From IMG/VR virus record IMGVR_UViG_3300020021_000298, positions 1-23,888 of that record: a stretch of 23,888 nucleotides of DNA, one strand, 5' to 3'. Source of the DNA: a virus. Shown here piece by piece: positions 1-7,066 of the stretch (position 1 is its first letter; the number at the start of each line of letters is the position of its first letter). The notes under the pieces were generated by a model, which was not told the origin of the DNA, searched no databases, and worked only from the letters and a program-made list of their open reading frames with translations. Made by a program: the position numbers and the translations under genes.

Positions 1-1
1 C

Positions 2-106
2 AAAAAACAACTAGATGGCCGTTTGCTGGAAATGTCCAGAAGCATATTGGCAGATGAATACAACAAGGTGAATGACAAACTTCTTGAGAGGAAAGATGCC
101 GATTAA
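2..106 (+). CDS. C-terminal end of an upstream gene (5' truncated)
   Basis: Frame 2 is open from the window edge to a TAA at 104-106, giving 34 residues rich in Lys, Glu, Asp and Leu that end in ERKDAD. The stretch is helical-looking and highly charged, typical of the end of a soluble protein. The next gene's ribosome-binding site and start codon lie inside its last codons, which is the tight packing seen throughout the window. I cannot assign a function from so short a piece; it could also be a small complete gene using the internal ATG at 32. Confidence 0.55.
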   Translation, partial: KKQLDGRLLEMSRSILADEYNKVNDKLLERKDAD

Positions 107-356
107 ACGAATGCTAAATCCTGTCGATGCTGTTAAATTGGCAGAAGCTGATGAAGACGTTCCTGCCCAAAAACTGGCATTGGCACTTCTACTGCTGGAT
201 GCGGACGGTCGTCTTGAGCAATATGAGCTCTCCCCGTGGACCGACCTTCCACCTATGATCAGGTGGATGGCGCATGCCTTACTCCACAATGATGAATTAC
301 GCACTCGTGTAATCAGAATCTTGAAGATGAGTGACAAATGGCCGATGACGAACTAA
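96..356 (+). CDS. Small phage protein of unknown function
   Basis: This 86-residue soluble protein is not recognised. I chose ATG 96 because GAGAGG (86-91) sits four bases upstream; the in-frame ATG at 72 would add eight residues but has AGGTG only one or two bases before it. The middle reads LLLLDADGRLEQYELSPW, followed by a helical half with PPMIRWMAHAL. It overlaps the preceding gene by 11 nt and the next by 19 nt, so the three are probably translated together. Its DG-hydrophobic...PP...L...IL pattern resembles that of the next gene, hinting at a tandem duplication. No transmembrane segment or catalytic motif is visible. Confidence 0.7.
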   Translation: MPIKRMLNPVDAVKLAEADEDVPAQKLALALLLLDADGRLEQYELSPWTDLPPMIRWMAHALLHNDELRTRVIRILKMSDKWPMTN

Positions 357-607
357 AACCCAAACTGACGGCACGCGACAAGGCTGAGCTCTTGGTTCAA
401 ATGACCAAAGAAGCCAAACAGCTGACTCGCAAGCTCCACGCCTCGGCATGCATTGTCATTTGCATGTTTGAGGAGGATGGCCAAATCATGTTGCAGGACG
501 CAGGCATGTTCCCCATGCCCCCAGTTGACTTCTATGAGCTAGTCAAGAACGCTCACCAAAACGGTCAGCTAGGGCCTACCGCCAAGAAAATCCTGAGGCC
601 TAACTAA
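338..607 (+). CDS. Small phage protein of unknown function, possible paralogue of its neighbour
   Basis: This 89-residue protein has a basic, helical N-terminal third (MADDELKPKLTARDKAELL), a hydrophobic strand with two Cys (ACIVICMF), an EEDGQIML turn and a C-terminal helix ending KKILRPN. The C-terminal two thirds can be laid over the upstream protein (DGQI/DGRL, then PP, then a long helix ending in IL), suggesting common descent. It overlaps the upstream gene by 19 nt and its stop shares one base with the next ATG (TAATG). Function is unknown; a DNA or replisome accessory role would be a guess from position only. Confidence 0.7.
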   Translation: MADDELKPKLTARDKAELLVQMTKEAKQLTRKLHASACIVICMFEEDGQIMLQDAGMFPMPPVDFYELVKNAHQNGQLGPTAKKILRPN

Positions 608-819
608 TGATTTATGACAGGACGTTGAATTCCGTTCGAGGCCCCTATGAAATAGAAGTTCGACATTATGAGGATGGTTCAGTAGAATTGTGGTTGCCCC
701 AGATGGCTACCCCCATTACCATCAAAAATAATGCAGTCAGAATCGAACTTCGAGTTCCAGGTCTTCCTATCCCAATCGAATTGACTGCTAATTGGGTTAA
801 GGCTCCTACAATTGATTAA
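607..819 (+). CDS. Small beta-rich protein of unknown function
   Basis: The 70-residue product alternates hydrophobic and charged residues (YEIEVRHYEDGSVELWLP, then IELRVPGLPIPIELTANW), which suggests a small all-beta fold. There is no signal peptide, transmembrane segment or Cys cluster. GAGG at 594-597 precedes the ATG by nine bases. It is tied to both neighbours: a 1-nt TAATG overlap upstream and an 8-nt overlap with the TTG start of the helicase gene. The invariable link with the helicase may mean a shared role, but the family is not recognised. Confidence 0.65.
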   Translation: MIYDRTLNSVRGPYEIEVRHYEDGSVELWLPQMATPITIKNNAVRIELRVPGLPIPIELTANWVKAPTID

Positions 820-2353
820 CAAGAAGGTCGTAAAACAGTTCCTTGAGCGTCAGCTGGATAACCATGACTGGCTCAAGGACCTTAGACGACCTGCTTTGCT
901 TAAGGAGTTTTCGGCGGAAGTAAAACTTCTGCCGGGTTTTGATAATTTGTGGTTACACCAACTCGTCTGTTTCTTGCTTGTGACTGAATTGAAGCGCTTC
1001 ATGCTTCATATAGACATGGGTGGGGGCAAGACATTGATTGCCCTGTTTTCCATCCTCAGACGCAAGATGCTAGGTGAGAAGCCTCTGGCCATTGTCTTTG
1101 TGCCATATGTGTCTGCCGTGGATACGTGGATAGAAGAGTGCAAGAAGCATACACCAGCTTTGAAGCTGATACCGTTGCTGGGCACCACTATCCAGAACCT
1201 GCGCACGCTGGAAGAGCGTGAAGGCGACGTTTACGTGATTGCTTATAGCAGTGCCGTTGCCATGCTGGCAGAAGACCACCTTAAGAAAAAGGGTTGGACC
1301 ATAGATCCAAAAAACACCCGGAAGGTCTTTGAAGGCTTTGATACCTTCATAGCGGATGAAATTCACAAATGTTCAGATTTAAACACGCTCACCTATCGCA
1401 TGTGCCGAACGGTCAGTGCGGGATGTGAATATGGCATGGGCCTGTCAGGCACGCCTTTTGGCAAGGACGTAGGTGACATCTGGGCACAGTTTTACCTGAT
1501 TGATTTTGGTGAAACCTTAGGGGAGACCAAAGGGTTGTTCCAAGAGGCCTTCTTTGACAAGAAGCGGAACTACTTCACCAAGTTTGATGAATACGTCTTT
1601 GATAAGAAGAAAATGCCACTTCTTAACAAAGTGATCAAACACAATTCCATCCACTATGCAGCAGCTGAGATGCATGATCTACCAGCCAAACGGTATATCA
1701 AGCGTAAGGTGCCACTTCCTACCGCCATGGAGGGGTACATCAGCAAAGCAGCTGAGGAATTCATAACCGCCTTGAAAGCAGGTGGCACCCGACAGGCCGA
1801 AGCCAGCTATATGCAACTAAGACAGCTGGCTTCTGGCTTTATGACCGTAGACGGCCAAAATAACACCAAGATCAAAGTGTCATTCGACACCAATCCCAAA
1901 CTGGACCTGCTGGAGGAATACATCGATGCAATGGCCCCGGAATCCAAAATGGTGGTCTTCCATCATTTTGTGCACACTAACTATCTCATTAGTGATCGTC
2001 TTAAAGCCCGGAAGATCAGACACGCAAGAATCTGGTCAGGTCAAAAAGACGTACTCGGCGAGCTTAGACGGTTTAGGGATGAGGACAACTGCCGCATCTT
2101 GGTTCTTAATGACCAATCCGGCTCCACCTCCCTTAACCTCCAGCACGCCAACTACATGTTTTTCTTTGAGCAACCAGATTCGCCGATCAATCGTAGTCAA
2201 GGTGAAAAGAGAATATATCGAGCGGGTCAAACCAAACCGGTCTGGATCATAGACCCATTCATGGAAGGTACGGTAGACGAACGTATTTTCTATGCAAATA
2301 TGCAAGGCAAGAAATTGCTAGACCAACTTCTGAAGGGCGTACAAAAACTATGA
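812..2353 (+). CDS. SNF2-like superfamily 2 helicase/ATPase
   Basis: This 513-aa protein has two RecA-like lobes of an SF2 ATPase. Motif I is MGGGKT (69-74), motif II is DEIH (182-185) and motif III is SGTP (212-215). The C-terminal lobe carries SLNLQHAN, then the SNF2-type motif VI QGEKRIYRAGQ (463-473). Family members translocate on DNA using ATP; phage versions are thought to help replication initiation, fork regression or displacement of bound protein. It begins with TTG (no nearby ATG in frame), with AAGG about ten bases upstream. It overlaps the preceding stop by 8 nt and its own stop overlaps the next start (ATGA). No HNH, zinc or chromatin-binding domain is present, so it is a minimal motor. 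It may stand in for a helicase loader or branch-migration enzyme. Confidence 0.88.
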   Translation: MINKKVVKQFLERQLDNHDWLKDLRRPALLKEFSAEVKLLPGFDNLWLHQLVCFLLVTELKRFMLHIDMGGGKTLIALFSILRRKMLGEKPLAIVFVPYVSAVDTWIEECKKHTPALKLIPLLGTTIQNLRTLEEREGDVYVIAYSSAVAMLAEDHLKKKGWTIDPKNTRKVFEGFDTFIADEIHKCSDLNTLTYRMCRTVSAGCEYGMGLSGTPFGKDVGDIWAQFYLIDFGETLGETKGLFQEAFFDKKRNYFTKFDEYVFDKKKMPLLNKVIKHNSIHYAAAEMHDLPAKRYIKRKVPLPTAMEGYISKAAEEFITALKAGGTRQAEASYMQLRQLASGFMTVDGQNNTKIKVSFDTNPKLDLLEEYIDAMAPESKMVVFHHFVHTNYLISDRLKARKIRHARIWSGQKDVLGELRRFRDEDNCRILVLNDQSGSTSLNLQHANYMFFFEQPDSPINRSQGEKRIYRAGQTKPVWIIDPFMEGTVDERIFYANMQGKKLLDQLLKGVQKL

Positions 2354-3444
2354 AAAATATGTTTGAAATGGAACATACCACTATCGCAGACTCAAGTCTG
2401 TGGCAGCAACTTAGTCAGCAATTTATTGCTGACAATGAAGGAGACTTCCTCTTTGGCAGATACGAGGTAGCACTGAGCACCCTAATAAACCCAAAGAGGA
2501 GCGTACTACTCAAACTGAAATCCTACCTATCTGATGCAAGGATGGTAATGCCACTTGATACCCGGACAACTGTAATAACCGGGAACTATCAAGGGACGCC
2601 GATACTGTTTTGGGTCTATACTGATGACACCGGAGATGTCTGTAAATACAAGATAGACATCACGGCACAGCCTGATGCTCTTGACGGCCTCCTCCAACAA
2701 ATTGGCAGGGACTTCTTTCAGGACCATCTACCAGTCATCAAATGGTGGTTCATTGGCAAGCATGGTGAGGACACCAGAGAGTTTTATCTACCCCAGTCAA
2801 ATGACAAGATATTGCAGGAGTTCTATCCGGGGATAGATGACCCAGAGCAGTATCTTGAAGATTACATGCGTTCAAACGAGTCCGTGCTTTTAATAACAGG
2901 GCCTCCGGGAACTGGTAAAACAACCCTGTTGAGGCATCTGATTACCAAGTATAAGCTTAGCGCCCATATCATTTACGATGAGCGCTTGATGGAGCGTGAC
3001 AGCCCATTTCAATCTTTTCTATTTGGAGATGGGGACTATCCAGTCCCAATAGGTGAAAAAGAAATGGCGTGTATTGGTGGCGACATCATGATTGTTGAAG
3101 ATGCCGACACAGTATTGACCTCTCGGGAACGAGATGGAAATAGGCTGATGTCTAGGTTTCTGAATATTTCAGATGGCCTTATTAAGATCCCCAACAAGAA
3201 AATGGTGTTCACCACCAATATTATTGATTTTGGGAATATAGATGATGCCTTGGTACGGCCCGGCAGATGTTATGGTGTGCTACATACAAGGTTGCTCAAC
3301 TACACCGAAGCGCAAGCTGCTGCTCGAGCTGGTGGGATGGCGTTACCTGCTAAAAAAGCAGACCCTAGTTACAGCTTGGCCGAACTGTTTAATCAAGGCA
3401 AAACAGCTGAGATCAGGAAAATTGGCTTTGGCATAAGGCACTGA
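2350..3444 (+). CDS. AAA+ ATPase
   Basis: This 364-aa protein has a roughly 150-residue N-terminal region without recognisable motifs and a C-terminal AAA+ module. Walker A is GPPGTGKT (184-191). Walker B is IMIVED (246-251), with the order ED rather than DE, as in some BCS1-like AAA proteins. Sensor 1 is seen in FTTNIID, and a DALVRPGR stretch matches the second region of homology with arginine finger. AAA proteins of this kind usually act as hexameric remodelling or unfolding motors. The start overlaps the helicase stop by 4 nt, so the two ATPases are translationally coupled and probably work in the same process. In-frame ATGs at 2359 and 2368 are alternative starts. The exact substrate cannot be read from the sequence. 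Confidence 0.85.
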   Translation: MKNMFEMEHTTIADSSLWQQLSQQFIADNEGDFLFGRYEVALSTLINPKRSVLLKLKSYLSDARMVMPLDTRTTVITGNYQGTPILFWVYTDDTGDVCKYKIDITAQPDALDGLLQQIGRDFFQDHLPVIKWWFIGKHGEDTREFYLPQSNDKILQEFYPGIDDPEQYLEDYMRSNESVLLITGPPGTGKTTLLRHLITKYKLSAHIIYDERLMERDSPFQSFLFGDGDYPVPIGEKEMACIGGDIMIVEDADTVLTSRERDGNRLMSRFLNISDGLIKIPNKKMVFTTNIIDFGNIDDALVRPGRCYGVLHTRLLNYTEAQAAARAGGMALPAKKADPSYSLAELFNQGKTAEIRKIGFGIRH

Positions 3445-3445
3445 C

Positions 3446-3670
3446 ATGGACCGTTGCAAACGAGGCCATCCTTTCATTGCCAGTAACGTGCAATGGATTA
3501 AGGTGAAAAAGGGAAAATATCGTGCATGCAAAATTTGTAAAGCTGCACGAGTACGACTTCGTTATAAAAATGATCCCGAGTTCAGGGCTAGATTGATTAA
3601 CACAGCCTTAAAATTCTACTACAAGAAGAAGGCAGAAAAACAAAATGGACTGGCAGAGGTTTCTGGATGA
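3446..3670 (+). CDS. Small basic zinc-binding protein
   Basis: The 74-residue protein is strongly basic. It has a putative zinc site from CKRGHPF (Cys4, His8) near the N-terminus and CKIC (28-31 region) after a short beta hairpin (WIKVKKGKYRA). The C-terminal half is a Lys/Arg-rich helix (ARVRLRYKNDPEFRARL). Phage proteins with this C..GH...C..C layout resemble the zinc-binding half of HNH endonucleases, but no catalytic HNH residues are seen here, so a nucleic-acid-binding role is more likely. The gene overlaps the primase start by 26 nt, suggesting co-translation with it. Confidence 0.7.
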   Translation: MDRCKRGHPFIASNVQWIKVKKGKYRACKICKAARVRLRYKNDPEFRARLINTALKFYYKKKAEKQNGLAEVSG

Positions 3671-4757
3671 AAACAATATCCATTATGTCACCAGAGGGCC
3701 GAACACTAAGCGTGGTGAATTATCCATCCAATGCCCAATGTGCGGCGATGAGGACCCCTCAGAACACTTGGGCATTAACCTTCAGACTGGAAAATGGGGA
3801 TGTCATAGAGATGCTGGTCATAGAGGAAAGTCTTCTCGAACACTCATAAAGGCCATCCTTGGCTGTTCCAGCCCGCAAGCTGGCTTCATAGTCAAGCAGT
3901 ACAGCCACAGTGACCCAGACACACTGGAAGCCGCATTAGCCGTTCTTGAAGCTGATAATAACGGTACTATTGAACATGATGAAGATATCGCCATGCAGGC
4001 TAGGCTCCAGCAAATGGGGCCGCAATTCAAGGATTTCAATCGCATTAAGACGCGAGGCATTACCCAACGTTTCTTCGAGTACTTACAAAATCGTGGCTTT
4101 GAGAATCCACAATTCGTCATTGATCGGTACGATTTACGTTGTGCCCTTACAGGCAAATACAAAGACAGAATAATTATCCCCATAAGGCACAATGACGAGC
4201 TGATTGGCTGGACCAGCCGTGCTTTGGGTAAACCCCTAAATGCCCCTCGCTATCTTGCCAGTTCTGAGGACGTCAAAGCCTTCATATTCAACTACGATCA
4301 ATTGAAGTATGGAGCTCAACGCTTGATTATTACAGAAGGTCCCTTTGATGCTATTCGAGTAGATAATCACAATTTTATCTGTGAAGATAGATTAGACTAT
4401 CCTATTTCTTTCAGAGCTACGTGTACCTTTGGGACATCCGTAACTGTCAGTCAGATAGCCCTACTTCGAGCGTTGAAGAAAAACTTCAATGAAACATGGG
4501 TCCTATTTGATCATGGAGCAGAAAACTCTGCCAATGATTTAGCTGAATGGATAGGTGCCAAAGTAGCTAACCTACCTGATAACTATGACGACCCCGGTGA
4601 ATTAGATAATGAAGAATTAGATTATTTTGGAACTAAATTATTCCAAGGCTGGTGGGGTATGGGTGGGCTGTCTCAGCTCGTTAAAACCAGACAAAGCAAT
4701 GTCAAAGGCATAGCACGAAGTAATGCGTGGTGGAAGCGTTCCTCACACAAGCCCTAG
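3645..4757 (+). CDS. DNA primase with zinc ribbon and Toprim domain
   Basis: This 370-aa protein combines an N-terminal zinc-binding domain (Cys30, Cys33, Cys53, His54 or His59: CPMC...WGCH) with a Toprim domain containing LIITEGPFDA (Glu231) and WVLFDHGAENS (285-295). This is the layout of the primase half of DnaG or T7 gp4. It would make RNA primers for lagging-strand synthesis. No helicase domain follows, unlike T7 gp4. The usual Toprim DxD motif reads D289-H-G291, so the second acidic residue is absent. Earlier IIIPIRHNDELIGWTSR matches the segment that normally precedes Toprim. The last ~30 residues are short of homology and overlap an upstream in-frame extension of the next gene. Confidence 0.82.
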   Translation: MDWQRFLDENNIHYVTRGPNTKRGELSIQCPMCGDEDPSEHLGINLQTGKWGCHRDAGHRGKSSRTLIKAILGCSSPQAGFIVKQYSHSDPDTLEAALAVLEADNNGTIEHDEDIAMQARLQQMGPQFKDFNRIKTRGITQRFFEYLQNRGFENPQFVIDRYDLRCALTGKYKDRIIIPIRHNDELIGWTSRALGKPLNAPRYLASSEDVKAFIFNYDQLKYGAQRLIITEGPFDAIRVDNHNFICEDRLDYPISFRATCTFGTSVTVSQIALLRALKKNFNETWVLFDHGAENSANDLAEWIGAKVANLPDNYDDPGELDNEELDYFGTKLFQGWWGMGGLSQLVKTRQSNVKGIARSNAWWKRSSHKP

Positions 4758-4762
4758 TGGCA

Positions 4763-4790
4763 TTGACTTCTATGCCGACTCTTTGACAAT
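4763..4790 (+). promoter_or_regulatory. Weak sigma-70-like promoter candidate
   Basis: TTGACT (4763-4768) and GACAAT (4785-4790, four of six matches to a -10 box) are separated by 16 bases in one of the few non-coding gaps (4758-4824). It would start transcription just upstream of the sigma-like gene. The match is weak and phage promoters may look different, so this is only a candidate. Confidence 0.2.
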
Positions 4791-4824
4791 TTCACCGCCC
4801 CACACCGCACCTAAGGGGCATCAC

Positions 4825-5364
4825 ATGAAAGAGCGTGCTCAGCTATCGTGGCATCCCGTTTGGTCAAAACAGATTGAAATTTGGACCTCAAAACAAGTTC
4901 AGAAAAACCTCTGGCGTTTTGATAGAATGGAAGAGTTCAAAGACGTCATGCAGGATGCGAGGGTATTATTCTTCACCCTTGAAAGGAAGTATCCTATTGT
5001 AAATGACATGCGGCATTTTTTTGCTTTGTACAGAACTTCATTGAACAGAATGTTCACAGACAAAGCCCGGTTAAAGCAAAAATCAGTTATCGACCAAAAT
5101 GTATTTCTTGATGAAATTATTGATGCGTTGCACCTAGAAGGTACTCCCAATTACGGGCATCTGGCATTGCTCCTTGATGAACTGCCCGATGAGCTAAAAA
5201 CCGTTCTACAGGCCTTGACGACCGGTAGAGTTAGGCTCAAGCTAGATAGACCAACTAGGGCAATGTGCAAGAGAGAAAACTTTAACATGCGCTTGAAAAG
5301 GCGCTTTTCCTTGTCAATGTCCGACCCTGTTGGTGAACTCCGAAGCTACTTCGCCAACTCCTAA
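4825..5364 (+). CDS. Sigma-70-like / unknown phage regulatory protein
   Basis: I start this 179-aa protein at ATG 4825, which has a strong AAGGGG (4813-4818) seven bases upstream; extending to the ATG at 4723 adds 34 low-complexity residues that overlap the primase gene. The segment from LWRFDRMEEFKDVMQDARVL through FTLERKYP to FFALYRTSLNRMFTDKAR resembles region 2 of small sigma-like phage proteins. A later ELPDELKTVLQAL helix and a terminal DPVGELRSYF resemble the C-terminal region of that family. If so it could direct host RNA polymerase to phage promoters. The similarity is judged by eye and is modest, so unknown DNA-binding protein is the safe fallback. Confidence 0.5.
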   Translation: MKERAQLSWHPVWSKQIEIWTSKQVQKNLWRFDRMEEFKDVMQDARVLFFTLERKYPIVNDMRHFFALYRTSLNRMFTDKARLKQKSVIDQNVFLDEIIDALHLEGTPNYGHLALLLDELPDELKTVLQALTTGRVRLKLDRPTRAMCKRENFNMRLKRRFSLSMSDPVGELRSYFANS

Positions 5365-5374
5365 TGAGGGTAAA

Positions 5375-6133
5375 ATGCACGACATTGAACGTGAGTTGAT
5401 CCAAGCTACTGGCTACAAAGCACGCCAAAAATACGCCAATCGGCAAGATTACCTCAAATCCATCCTAAACGCTGTGGCTAAACTGACCGATGATGATTTC
5501 GACGCGTTGACGGATGAGACTGCCTTTTGGGTAAACGCAGCAGTCGAAGCTCATAACACAAAGAATGAAGAGATCGTTGATTTTGACGAACTTGATCCTA
5601 CTACAGGAGAGGCTGATCCTGATACTCCTGACGGAGACTATGACGATAATATTGATCCCGTCACCGGAGAAGTTCTTGAAGATGAGGATGACGTGCCTCA
5701 TGATGAAGAAACTGAAGCTGAAGATGAACCTGAGGAAGAGCCACCCCCAATAAAGGTAAAAGCAAAAGCAAAAGGTGGCAAGAAAGGCAAGAAATTTGCA
5801 CCACAGGTTCCAAGCGTAGTCCGTAAAAAGCCTCAAAAATCAGCTCCCAACAGACTCCATCCATTGCATACTGGCGAGGACGTCGTCCTTGACAAATGGG
5901 GCTGCATGGAAGGAAGCAAAAACTCTCAAGCCTTACTTTTGTTTGAAAAAGGCGCTACCGCAGCTGAAGTCAAACAGAAGCTAGGAGGCACCTACTATAA
6001 CATCTTGGGCCGTTGTGCTGCTGCCGGTCACAAGATGGAGAAGGAAGGTCATATTATCAAGCTGACACACAAAGACGAGCTTGGTAAAAAGGCCACTGCA
6101 AAAGCAGCACCAGTAAAAAAGAAAGCGAAGTAA
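5375..6133 (+). CDS. Phage protein with acidic linker and C-terminal globular domain
   Basis: The 252-aa product starts at ATG 5375 behind GAGGG (5366-5370); a TTG at 5330 would add 15 residues that overlap the upstream gene. Four parts are visible. First is a helical N-terminal domain with DDDFDALTDETAFWVNAAVEA. Next is a long Asp/Glu-rich stretch with repeated D-P-x-T-G-E units (about 75-125). Then comes a Lys/Gly-rich basic linker (about 127-150). Last is a C-terminal domain with ALLLFEKGATAAEVKQKLGG, TYYNILGRCAAAGH and IIKLTHKDE, which looks like a winged-helix-type fold, followed by a Lys/Ala tail. I recognise this as a recurrent phage architecture without an assigned role. The HTH-like end suggests nucleic-acid binding; the acidic part may bind a basic partner. 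Confidence 0.75.
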   Translation: MHDIERELIQATGYKARQKYANRQDYLKSILNAVAKLTDDDFDALTDETAFWVNAAVEAHNTKNEEIVDFDELDPTTGEADPDTPDGDYDDNIDPVTGEVLEDEDDVPHDEETEAEDEPEEEPPPIKVKAKAKGGKKGKKFAPQVPSVVRKKPQKSAPNRLHPLHTGEDVVLDKWGCMEGSKNSQALLLFEKGATAAEVKQKLGGTYYNILGRCAAAGHKMEKEGHIIKLTHKDELGKKATAKAAPVKKKAK

Positions 6134-6135
6134 CC

Positions 6136-6756
6136 ATGCAACACGATTTTATTCTACTCGACCGATCTGGCTCTATGGCGAGTCAATGGGATGAAATGCT
6201 TGGAGCCATCAATGCCTATGTCAAGGATTTGGCAGCTAAGAAGGTGGATACCGGCGTCACCCTCGCTACCTTTGATGGGGGTAACGGGCTCCAGTTTGAG
6301 ATCATCCGTGATCGCATTACCCCGGAAACATGGAGGCCTGTAAGCAACAAGGATGCAGAGCCCCGTGGTATGACACCTCTCAATGATGCCACTGCCAAGA
6401 TTGTAGACTTGGCTGAATATGGCAAATACGACAAACTGGCACTTATCATTGCAACTGATGGTGCGGAAAACGACAGCAGGGAACTGCCGGGGCCGCAAGG
6501 CACCGCTACAGTCAAGAAAATGCTGGATGGTTGCCGTGCCAAAGGTTGGCAGGTGATTTTCCTCGGTGCCAACTTTGATAATGCTGCACAAGCTGCTTCC
6601 TACGGCACCCTTGGAGGTCAAACTGTCAATTCCTCAACAAGGAACTTGAGAGCTACCATGGGCAAAATGAGCGCCAAACGGGCTGATTATGCTGTCGGAG
6701 CCAGTGCTACCATGGATTGGTCTCCTGAGGAGAAGGAAGAGGCCAAAAAGCAATAA
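6136..6756 (+). CDS. vWA-domain protein (TerY-like)
   Basis: The 206-aa protein is almost entirely one von Willebrand factor A domain. The metal-ion-dependent adhesion site is complete: D9-R-S11-G-S13, Thr80 in GMTPLND, and Asp108 in IATDGAEND. The rest alternates helices and strands as in a Rossmann-like vWA fold (LALIIATDG, WQVIFLGANFD). No signal peptide or transmembrane segment is present, so it is cytoplasmic. vWA proteins of the TerY type accompany TerB, TerC and TerD in bacterial Ter stress systems, and this window also carries TerB and TerC about 14 kb downstream. The gene begins 2 nt after the previous stop. It is the last gene before the structured non-coding segment. Confidence 0.88.
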   Translation: MQHDFILLDRSGSMASQWDEMLGAINAYVKDLAAKKVDTGVTLATFDGGNGLQFEIIRDRITPETWRPVSNKDAEPRGMTPLNDATAKIVDLAEYGKYDKLALIIATDGAENDSRELPGPQGTATVKKMLDGCRAKGWQVIFLGANFDNAAQAASYGTLGGQTVNSSTRNLRATMGKMSAKRADYAVGASATMDWSPEEKEEAKKQ

Positions 6757-6762
6757 GCCCGG

Positions 6763-6826
6763 CCTCGGTGGACCGCAGGGCTTCTAACCCCACGCGGTGG
6801 GGGTTCGATTCCCCCACCGAGCACCA
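6763..6826 (+). tRNA. tRNA-Arg(UCU)-like sequence lacking a D arm
   Basis: The 3' half is a convincing tRNA: a T arm of five G-C pairs around TTCGATT (6799-6815), acceptor strand ACCGAGC, discriminator A and encoded CCA (6816-6826). The anticodon loop CTTCTAA (6781-6787) is that of tRNA-Arg(UCU), identical to E. coli argU from memory. The 5' acceptor strand (6764-6769, plus G6762 with a bulged C) pairs with 6816-6822. However, only about seven bases lie between it and the anticodon stem, so the D arm is missing, and two of five anticodon-stem pairs are mismatched. It is either a decayed tRNA, a D-armless functional one, or a tRNA-derived RNA. Confidence 0.45.
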
Positions 6827-6842
6827 TAACTGAAAGTACAAA

Positions 6843-6986
6843 ATGGGTAAAATACTGCGTAAAAGACAAAAGGTCCTGAATGAGCGGAAGATCGCTCATT
6901 CCAACACATTGAAGTCCCTTCCACATGGCAACAACCCGGCGGCATACCGCCAGCCGGGTTCCATGAACCGTAAGGCAAAGAGGTAA
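6843..6986 (+). CDS. 47-aa basic ORF overlapping strong hairpins
   Basis: ATG 6843 opens a 47-residue reading frame with 13 Lys/Arg residues, beginning MGKILRKRQKVLNERK and ending GSMNRKAKR. There is no Cys cluster or membrane segment. The upstream GAAAG is a poor ribosome-binding site. The frame contains two perfect inverted repeats (6878-6901 and 6933-6960), so the region could instead be a structured RNA in which the frame is open by chance. The coherent basic composition and clean placement between two features favour a small nucleic-acid-binding protein, but only moderately. Confidence 0.5.
   Translation: MGKILRKRQKVLNERKIAHSNTLKSLPHGNNPAAYRQPGSMNRKAKR
6878..6901 (+). other. Strong RNA hairpin (9 bp)
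   Basis: GAATGAGCG (6878-6886) and CGCTCATTC (6893-6901) are perfect reverse complements around a 6-nt loop GAAGAT. The hairpin lies inside the 47-aa ORF. No T-run follows, so it is not an obvious terminator. Confidence 0.7.
6933..6960 (+). other. Strong G+C-rich RNA hairpin
   Basis: AACCCGGC (6933-6940) pairs perfectly with GCCGGGTT (6953-6960). Three more pairs can form inside (GGC 6941-6943 with GCC 6949-6951, one bulged A), leaving loop ATACC. It lies within the 47-aa ORF and has no T-run after it. Confidence 0.7.
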
Positions 6987-7017
6987 GCCATGCACCATTT
7001 CTGGTAGATACCCCAGA

Positions 7018-7066
7018 GGGCCTCCTAGAGGCCTAAGAATAGTTCATATAACCCCAACCTCTAGGA
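7018..7066 (+). promoter_or_regulatory. Two mutually exclusive hairpins, one hiding the next gene's Shine-Dalgarno
   Basis: Hairpin A pairs GGCCTC (7019-7024) with GAGGCC (7028-7033) around CTA. Hairpin B pairs TCCTAGAGG (7023-7031) with CCTCTAGGA (7058-7066), nine perfect pairs. Both use 7023-7031, so they cannot form together. Hairpin B buries AGGA of the Shine-Dalgarno for the gene starting at 7074; hairpin A frees it. This is the layout of a translational switch, though no ligand or known riboswitch class is recognised. Confidence 0.5.

Noticed and set aside
4723-4824. N-terminal extension of the sigma-like protein
   Set aside because: It overlaps the primase, is low in hydrophobic content (Ser/Pro/His/Gly), and ATG 4825 has a far better ribosome-binding site.
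5330-5374. TTG-started extension of the acidic/basic protein
   Set aside because: ATG 5375 has GAGGG at the right distance; the extension overlaps the upstream gene.
6154-6621. Minus-strand ORF of 155 aa opposite the vWA gene
   Set aside because: The + strand carries an intact MIDAS domain; the minus frame has no motif, and no other minus-strand gene exists here.
6796-6819. CGGTGGGGG/CCCCCACCG hairpin as a rho-independent terminator of the vWA gene
   Set aside because: The stem coincides with a tRNA T arm with the TTCGATT loop and a CCA end, and no T-run follows.
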